This document shows, piece after piece, positions 27,001 through 36,000 of a stretch of DNA of 64,000 nt. The notes under the pieces were generated by a model. The model was not told where the DNA came from. It made no database searches and worked only from the letters and a program-made list of their open reading frames with translations. Position 1 is the stretch's first letter. Every line of letters starts with the position of its first letter. The position numbers were made by a program, and so were the translations under genes. Origin of the DNA: Mimachlamys varia (lineage: Eukaryota > Mollusca > Bivalvia > Pectinida > Pectinidae); the NCBI GenBank assembly GCA_947623455.1, contig OX392527.1, positions 8,056,001 through 8,120,000 on the forward strand. Reading direction: 5' to 3'.

Positions 27001-30000
27001 AGGTCAGTGATATTGTTGTATAAGGAAGTAGAGGATTCCTCTAATGTCAGTCATTTGTTTTATAAACATAAACATTTGTTTTAGCACCCTATCCAGCTAA
27101 AATAAGCAACTATAAAGGGCTTCACATTACATAGACATATCGTTTATACAATCAATACAATTAGCATATACATTTTTTGATGAAATCACAGGTGATAAAC
27201 GCTAAGTTCTATGCCAACTGGCTGATATATCCCCTTGTTTGTATGCCTGCCTGTGCTGGAGAGGTATTGTGTTCTGTTTGTTGTTGGACCATGTTTCCAA
27301 CATATTATTTAGAGTGCCACTTACTTGAATGCTACAGCACAGATAACATAACATCCACCCTAGACCAATCATACTTTATCTGGATTTTTGGAGTTACAAA
27401 ATTAGAGAAAACGCACTTTCTGCGAACATTCCATGTGTATGGAGACTACTGTGGGGCTCAAAATTCTGCCCCTGCATGGAAGACTGAAGTGTTGACCACT
27501 TCACCGATCTGCCCATAAACTGATCAATCATACAATGTACCCAAGCAATGGTGCATTATGTAACGGTAGTAGTCAATGCTGATGACAGTATATATTTTTC
27601 TCTCTTATCTATCTGTATGCATCACAAGCAGTTATAATGTCTATATTTTAATGATCTGTGTAAAGTATGTTACATTTTGTCAAACTTTGAAGGCAATATT
27701 CCCCCTATGTGAATGAAAATAATTAACTCAGCAGAAAATAATATTAATATGATGGATAAATGTGTCAATACTAGTACTGTCCATGTGTTATGGTGATGCA
27801 AGTTCTGTGTCTATTTTACAGTACTTGGAAACTCTGGCAGAAGTTGTGAAACAGGGAATTGAGGCTGCAAACCAGGACCTTGAAAAGGAAAATCAAGAAA
27901 AACTCCAACACGAGGTTAAAATTATCTCTTTCTAAAATCACTTCAATTTCTTACTTAAAGTTACGGTTCCCATAGGGTTTGATTGTGTCAGTCTGATGTT
28001 GAGTAAGACACATTAACAATGTATTCATGTGGTGTTACTAGAACTGTATTATCTGGTACCAGACAAGTATTACCTGGTACTTGGCCAGTATTACCTGGTA
28101 CTAGACCAGTATTACCTGGTACTAGATCAGTATTACCTGGTACTAGACCAGTATTACCTGATACTAGACCAGTATTACCTGGTACCAGACAAGTATTACC
28201 TGGTACTAGATCAGTATTACCTGGTACTAGATCAGTATTACCTGGTACCAGGCCAGTATTACCTGGTACTAGACAAGTATTACCTGATACTAGACCAGTA
28301 TTACCTGGTACTAGACCAGTATTACCTTGTACCAGACCAGTATTACCTGGTACTAGACCAGTATTACCTGGTACTAGACCAGTATTACCTGGTACTAGAC
28401 CAGTATTACCTGGTATCAGACCAGTATTACCTGGTACTAGACCAGTATCACCTGGTACCAGACCAGTATTACCTGGTACTAGACCAGTATTACCTGGTAC
28501 CAGACCAGTATTACCTGGTACTAGACCAGCATTACCTGGTACCAGGCCAGTATTACCTGGCACCAGACCAGTATTACCTGGTACTAGACCAGTATTACCT
28601 GGTACCAGGCCAGTATTACCTGGAACTAGACCAGTATTACCTGGTACTTGGCCAGTATTACCTGGTACTAGACCAGTATTACCTGGTACTAGATCAGTAT
28701 GACCTGGTACTAGATCAGTATTACCTGGTGCCAGACCAGTATTACCTGGTACTAGACAAGTATTACCTGATACTAGACCAGTATTACCTGGTACCAGGCC
28801 AGTATTATCTGGTACTAGATCAGTATTACCTGGTACCAGGCCAGTATTACCTGGTACTAGACAAGTATTACCTGATACTAGACCAGTATTACCTGGTACC
28901 AGACCAGTATTACCTGGTACCAGACCAGTATTACCTGGTACTAGACCAGTATTACCTGGTATCAGACCAGTATTACCTGGTACTAGACCAGTATTACCTG
29001 GTACCAGGCCAGTATTACCTGGTACCAGACAAGTATTACCTGGTACTAGACCAGTATTACCTGGTACCAGACCAGTATTACCTGGTACTAGACCAGTATT
29101 ACCTGGTAGTAGACCAGTATTACCTGGTACTAGGCCAGTATCACCTGGTACTAGGCCAGTATTACCTGGTACCAGGTAATATTTTCACCTTTTTCTTGAT
29201 ACACATCTGTAAATTAAACTAACAGCGATATTGATTTTGTTGAAGGGAAACATTGTTTTTTCTCAAGAATTTCTTGTTAATTTGTCATCATTGACTTTCA
29301 TCAGTAAACTTAACATCTCTGTTATCATCTAGCTAAATACATAGAAAGTTTAAACAAATCTTGATTTGAGACAATATGTTTGTGACCACAGAGAAATCAA
29401 GGTAAATCTGTTACAGGGTGTTCTCCGACAAGTGCCGCTGGTGGGATCTCTGCTTAATTGGTGGTCTCCTTCACCTAAAGACAAAATTAAGGGACGTACC
29501 TTCAACTTAGCCTCAGGTATGTATCTAGAGATGATTATATGACCAATTTTATATCACTCACCTTATCATCCCGAGAGTCTGATAAGTGATGTGATATCAA
29601 AATGGTCATGTAAAATCATATGTATTTAGTCCACCATCATGAGATGGTGTATTATTGAAATCACTGTGCGTCCATCATCCATCCATCCTTAAACTATCCT
29701 TGCGATTGTTTTTTCTTGAAAAGTCCTGGATGGATCTTCTCAAATTTCATATGCAGATTTCCCTTGGTCTGTAGTTGTGTATTGTCCAGTTTTTTAGCTG
29801 ATGAAAAAAAACAATATGGCTGAAAGGCAGCCATCTTAGATTTAACAGTAATAGTTTGGGATCACTATTTCTTGAGAAGTATTTGATGGATCCTTCTCAA
29901 ATTTCATATGCAAGTTACCCTTTGTCCCTAGTTATGCATTCACTACGTTGTCCAGATTTTTTGCTGATAGGTAAAACAATATGGCCGACATGCGGCCATC

Positions 30001-33000
30001 TTGGATTAAGACAGTTATAGATTGTGATCGCTATTTTTTGAGAAGTACTTGATGGATCTTTCTCATATGTAGGTTCCACTTGGTGCTTAGTTATGCCCTT
30101 TTGATTTTGGGACTGATCAGAAAAACAAAATAGCTGATAGAGGGTCATCTTGAATTTTGATATTAAAGTTTGATATTACTATTTCTTGAGAAATACTGAA
30201 GAGATCTTTCTCAAATTTCATATGTAGGTTTCCCACGGTGCCTTGTTTTGCCCTTTTGATTTTGGGGCTGATCAGTTAAAAAATAGGTGACAGACGGTCA
30301 TCTTGGATTTTGACAATAAAATGATGTTTAATTTCACATGTATGGTACTCTTGCTCATTATATTTGTGCTATTTTGTTTCTGGGACTAATTAGAAAAGAA
30401 AAAAAATGCTCCTAGGCTATCATCTTTCAATAAGTATTGCCTTTTCTTAAGAACTCCAAAATTTCATATAGCTAAAATTGAATACATGTTAGAGAATAGA
30501 AGAGAATTAACTGAAAAGAACAAATGAAGATTGTATATGGTGAGCTGTCTGAAATAAACAAAACATTTACAAAATATTTCTTTTTATATATCACTTAATT
30601 AAAACCATAACAACAGTGGCTGATATTAATAAAATGTTATCAAACTTTATAATAAAAAAGTTCAAAAAAAAAATATACAACATTGACGTCATCATGGTGA
30701 TGCTATATTTTCAGTGTTCTGACTTGGCAGCCGAGTCGTTTTTTGATGTCTGTTTACATTTAATTGTTTTAGTTTGTACATTAGACACAGACAGCAACAA
30801 CCAAAGCGGCAAAATCTATGATGTCTTTACATTCTTCTATCAAAGAATTTCATAATTGGACTACTGTGTAAATTATCTGTTAGTCATATACATAGAACTA
30901 AATGCTAATTACACTCAAGTAATTCTCATACACGATTGAATATTTAGTGAACAAAATTACACGAAGACATTTGTCTTCATTGTTCTCACAACGGGAAATT
31001 ACAGAGGCAGAAACATGTATTTAAAGTGATGTGGTCCAGATGATTTAGTCTTAGGCTTTTTAGCTCATCTGATCCAAAGGCCCAAAGTGAGTATATGCTA
31101 TACCATGGCCTCTGTACAATTACATGTACAGTTTAATTCTTCAAACAACTTTTTTTAGCTTCTTAACAAGTTATTGGAAATTTAACTGGAAGCATCCTTA
31201 GGTGGTGGGGATTTCAAATTGTACGAATAGTGGGATAGATCTAAAGGGATGGGCTGGAATAGGGCAAGGCAATTAAGCTATAATGCTATAAACGACTTCT
31301 TCTCCAGAACTGGATATCAATTATATTTTGTTAAAAGCATTCATAAGAGTTAGGGAATCAAAATTGTACAAGTAGAAGGGATGTCCCTTGGAGCCTAAGG
31401 AGCTACGTTCAAGGTCACAGGGGTCAGATATGTCTTAACCTTCAAACGACTTCTTCTGAAAAACTGAAAATGCTAGAGATTTGATGAGTAGCTTCCTTGG
31501 AAAGTGCTGAGTTATATCTTAAGAATGACTTAATCTAGGTTTCATATCACTTTAAGGTTACAAATGTGAGATTAATATCAGGTGAGCGATGCAGGCCCAA
31601 GTAAAAGTATATCTTGGACATTGTTGTGTTTCATGGTTCCAAGGTCAAGGCATAAAGGTCACATTAATTTTGCTATATATAAACACTTAACCATTCTAAT
31701 TGAATATAAGTATATAGCAACTTCATTCATAGACAGATTTTTATCAAACTTTATACAAAGGTCAAGCATGAGTATATCTTGGACATTAATGTGTTTCAAG
31801 GTTCAAGGTCACACTTGTGATCAATGTGATCATAACTTTTTATAGAATACTGAAAATAATTTCACATGATGGCGGAGCATTTATGTCTTATAGACATTTT
31901 CTAGTTTTATGACATAGTGTGACTATTTTATCAAAATGCTGTTTTTAAACTGTATGTCTAAGTCATTGTCCATCTTATTGATTTCTTGTTTTAATTATCA
32001 ATTTACGGCATTAATGTGAAACTATAGGTAATGGTCCAGAAGTGTATGAAAATGCTTTGTGACGAGACTATATCATGTTATTTTTTTTTGCAACCTCAGG
32101 CCAGATATCTAGCACCGAGACCCTGTATAAATACCATATGCAAATCCAGGAAGACAAATCATCAAAATCTCCAAAAAGTTCGCCTCGGGATCAACCTAGT
32201 ACACCTCCGGTCAGTCCCACACAGAGGTCAGCAGGGGAAGTCAAAGCCAGTCTGACCAATGAGGTAGGTCATGTATTTGGTCTGACTCAATCATAAAGGT
32301 ATACTGTTCCGATAAGTCAGGGAGGTGGGGGTAGATACACTAATCATTGTATAGGTATACTGGTCCAATAACACAGGGGGGTGGGGGTAGATACACTAAT
32401 CATTGTATAGGTATACTGGTCCAATAACACAGGGGGGTGGGGGTAGATACACTAATCATTGTATAGATATACTGGTCCAATAACACAGGGGGGTGGGGGT
32501 AGATACACTAATCATTGTATAGGTATACTGGTCCAATAACACAGGGGGGTGGGGGTAGATACACTAATCATTGTATAGGTATACTGGTCCAATAACACAG
32601 GGGGGTGGGGGTAGATACACTAATCATTGTATAGGTATACTGGTCCAATAACACAGGGGGGTGGGGGTAGATACACTAATCATTGTATAGGTATACTGGT
32701 CCAATAACACAGGGGGGTGGGGGTAGATACACTAATCATTGTATAGGTATACTGGTCCAATAACACAGGGGGGGGGGGGGTAGATACACTAATCATTGTA
32801 TAGGTATACTGGTCCAATAACACAGGGGGGTGGGGGTAGATACTAATCATTGTATAGGTATACTGGTCCAATAACACAGGGCGGTGGGGGTAGATACACT
32901 AATCATTGTATAGGTATACTGGTCCAATAACACAGGGGGGTGGGGGTAGATACACTAATCATTGTATAGGTATACTGGTCCAATAACACAGGGGGGTGGG

Positions 33001-36000
33001 GGTAGATACACTAATCATTGTATAAGTATACTGGTCAAAAATAAGACAGGGGGTGGGGGGGGGGGCAGATACACTAATCATTGTATAGGTATACTGGTCC
33101 AATAACACAGGGGGTTGGGGGTAGATACACTTATCATTGTATAGGTATACTGGTTAAAAATAAGACAGGGGGTGGGGGGGGGGGGCAGATACACTAATCA
33201 TTGTATAGGTATACTGGTCCAGTAACACAGGGGGGGGGGGGGGTAGATACACTAATCATTGTATAGGTATACTGGTCCAGTAACACAGGGGGGGGGGGGG
33301 TAGATACACTAATCATTGTATAGGTATACTGGTCCAGTAACACAGGGGTGGGGGGAGGGTAGATACACTAATCATTGTATAGGTATACTGGTCCAGTAAC
33401 ACAGGGGGGGGGGTAGATACACTTATCATTGTATAGGTATACTGGTCCAATAACACAGGGGGGGTGGGGGGTAGATACACTAATCATTGTATAGGTATAC
33501 TGGTCAAAAATAAGACAGGGGGTGGGGGGGGGGGGGGGTAGATACACTAATCATTATATAGGTATACTGGTCCAATAACACAGGGGTGGGGGGGTAGATA
33601 CACTAATCATTGTATAGGTATACTGGTCCAGTAACACAGGGGGGTGGGGGTAGATACACTAATCTTTGTATAGGTATACTGGTCCAATAACACAGGGGTG
33701 GGGGGGTAGATACACTAATCATTGTATAGGTATACTGGTCCAGTAACACAGGGGGGGGGGGGGGGTAGATACACTTATCATTGTATAGGTATACTGGTCC
33801 AATAACACAGGGGGGTGGGGGTAGATACACTAATCATTGTATAGGTATACTGGTCCAGTAACACAGGGGGGGGGGGGGGTAGATACACTAATCATTGTAT
33901 AGGTATACTGGTCCAGTAACACAGGGGGGGGGGTAGATACACTAATCATTGTATAGGTATACTGGTCCAGTAACACAGGGGGGGGGGGGGTAGATACACT
34001 AATCATTGTATAGGTATACTGGTCCAGTAACACAGGGGGGGGGGGTAGATACACTTATCATTGTATAGGTATACTGGTCCAATAACACAGGGGGGTGGGG
34101 GTAGATACACTAATCATTGTATAGGTATACTGGTCCAATAACACAGGGGTGGGGGGAGGGTAGATACACTAATCATTGTATAGGTATACTGGTCCAGTAA
34201 CACAGGGGGGGGGGGGTAGATACACTAATCATTGTATAGGTATACTGGTCCAATAACACAGGGGGGTGGGGGTAGATATACTAATCATTGTATAGGTATA
34301 CTGGTCCAATAACACAGGGGGGTGGGGGTAGATACATTAATCATTGTATAGGTATACTGGTCAAAAATAAGACAGGGGGTGGGGGGGGGGGGTAGATACA
34401 CTAATCATTATATAGGTATACTGGTCCAATAACACAGGGGTGGGGGGGGTAGATACACTAATCATTGTATAGGTATACTGGTCCAGTAACACAGGGGGGT
34501 GGGGGTAGATACACTAATCATTGTATAGGTATACTGGTCCAATAACACAGGGGTGGGGGGGTAGATACACTAATCATTGTATTGGTATACTGGTCCAGTA
34601 ACACAGGGGGGGGGGGTAGATACACTTATCATTGTATAGGTATACTGGTCCAATAACACAGGGGGGTGGGGGTAGATACACTAATCATTGTATAGGTATA
34701 CTGGTCCAATAACACAGGGGTGGGGGGGGGGGGGTAGATACACTAATCATTGTATAGGTATACTGGTCCAATAACACAGGGGTGGGGGGGGGGGGTAGAT
34801 ACACTAATCATTGTATAGGTATACTGGTCCAGTAACACAGGGGTTGGGGGTAGATACACTTATCATTGTATAGGTATACTGGTCCAATAACACAGGGGGG
34901 TGGTGGTAGATACACTAATCATTGTATAGGTATACTGGTCCAGTAACACAGGGGTTGGGGGTAGATACACTTATCATTGTATAGGTATACTGGTCCAATA
35001 ACACAGGGGGGGTGGGGGTAGATACACTAATCATTGTATAGGTATACTGGTCCAGTAACACAGGGGTGGGGGTAGATACACTAATCATTGTATAGGTATA
35101 CTGGTCCAATAACACAGGGGTTGGGGGTAGATACACTTATCATTGTATAGGTATACTGGTCCAATAACACAGGGGTTGGGGGTAGATACACTTATCATTG
35201 TATAGGTATACTGGTCCAATAACACAGGGGTTGGGGGTAGATACACTTATCATTGTATAGGTATACTGGTCCAATAACACAGGGGGGTGGGGGTAGATAC
35301 ACTAATCATTGTATAGGTATACTGGTCCAATAACACAGGGGTTGGGGGTAGATACACTAATCATTGTATAGGTATACTGGTCCAATAACACAGGGGGGTG
35401 GGGGTAGATACACTAATCATTGTATAGGTATACTGGTCCAGTAACACAGGGGGGTGGGGGTAGATACACTAATCATTGTATAGGTATACTGGTCCAATAA
35501 CACAGGGGGGGGGTAGATACACTAATCATTGTATAGGTATACTGGTCCAGTAACACAGGGGGGTGGGGGTAGATACACTTATCATTGTATAGGTATACTG
35601 GTCCAATAACACAGGGGGGGGGGGGGTAGATACACTAATCATTGTATAGGTATACTGGTCCAATAACACAGGGGGGTGGTGGTAGATACACTAATCATTG
35701 TATAGGTATACTGGTCCAATAACACAGGGGGGTGGGGGTAGATACACTAATCATTGTATAGGTATACTGGTCCAATAACACAGGGGGGTGGGGGTAGATA
35801 TACTAATCATTGTATAGGTATACTGGTCCAATAACACAGGGGGGTGGGGGTAGATACACTAATCATTGTATAGGTATACTGGTCCAATAACACAGGGGGG
35901 TGGGGGTAGATACACTAATCATTGTATAGGTATACTGGTCCAATAACACAGGGGGGGGGGGTGGGGGTAGATACACTAATCATTGTATAGGTATACTGGT

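Larger units (their letters stand above)
17965..27058 (+). repeat. Minisatellite H, 42-bp unit containing exon E15 end and its donor, ~9 kb
   Basis: There are about 205 copies, interrupted by a short LTR element at 18551-18929. The unit is AAGGAAGTGGAGGATTCCTC, then TAAG, then the donor GTCAGT, then GATATGTTGTAT. It matches the last 24 coding bases of E15. The unit is 14 codons with no stop, and the first six added units are open in the E15 frame; TAG at 18280-18282 closes the seventh. GATATTGTTG copies are one base longer. A block of about 1.7 kb recurs (20.40 and 22.13 kb). Large ORFs on both strands are by-products. Confidence 0.96.

Noticed and set aside
27177..27518. 113-codon ORF in intron 15
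   Set aside because: There is no recognisable domain and no acceptor/donor that keeps the PDXDC1 frame. Length alone is not persuasive.
28029..29222. 397-codon ORF of Tyr/Leu/Val/Asp repeats
   Set aside because: It is a 21-bp intronic array open in several frames, lying between E16 and E17, which splice together in frame without it.
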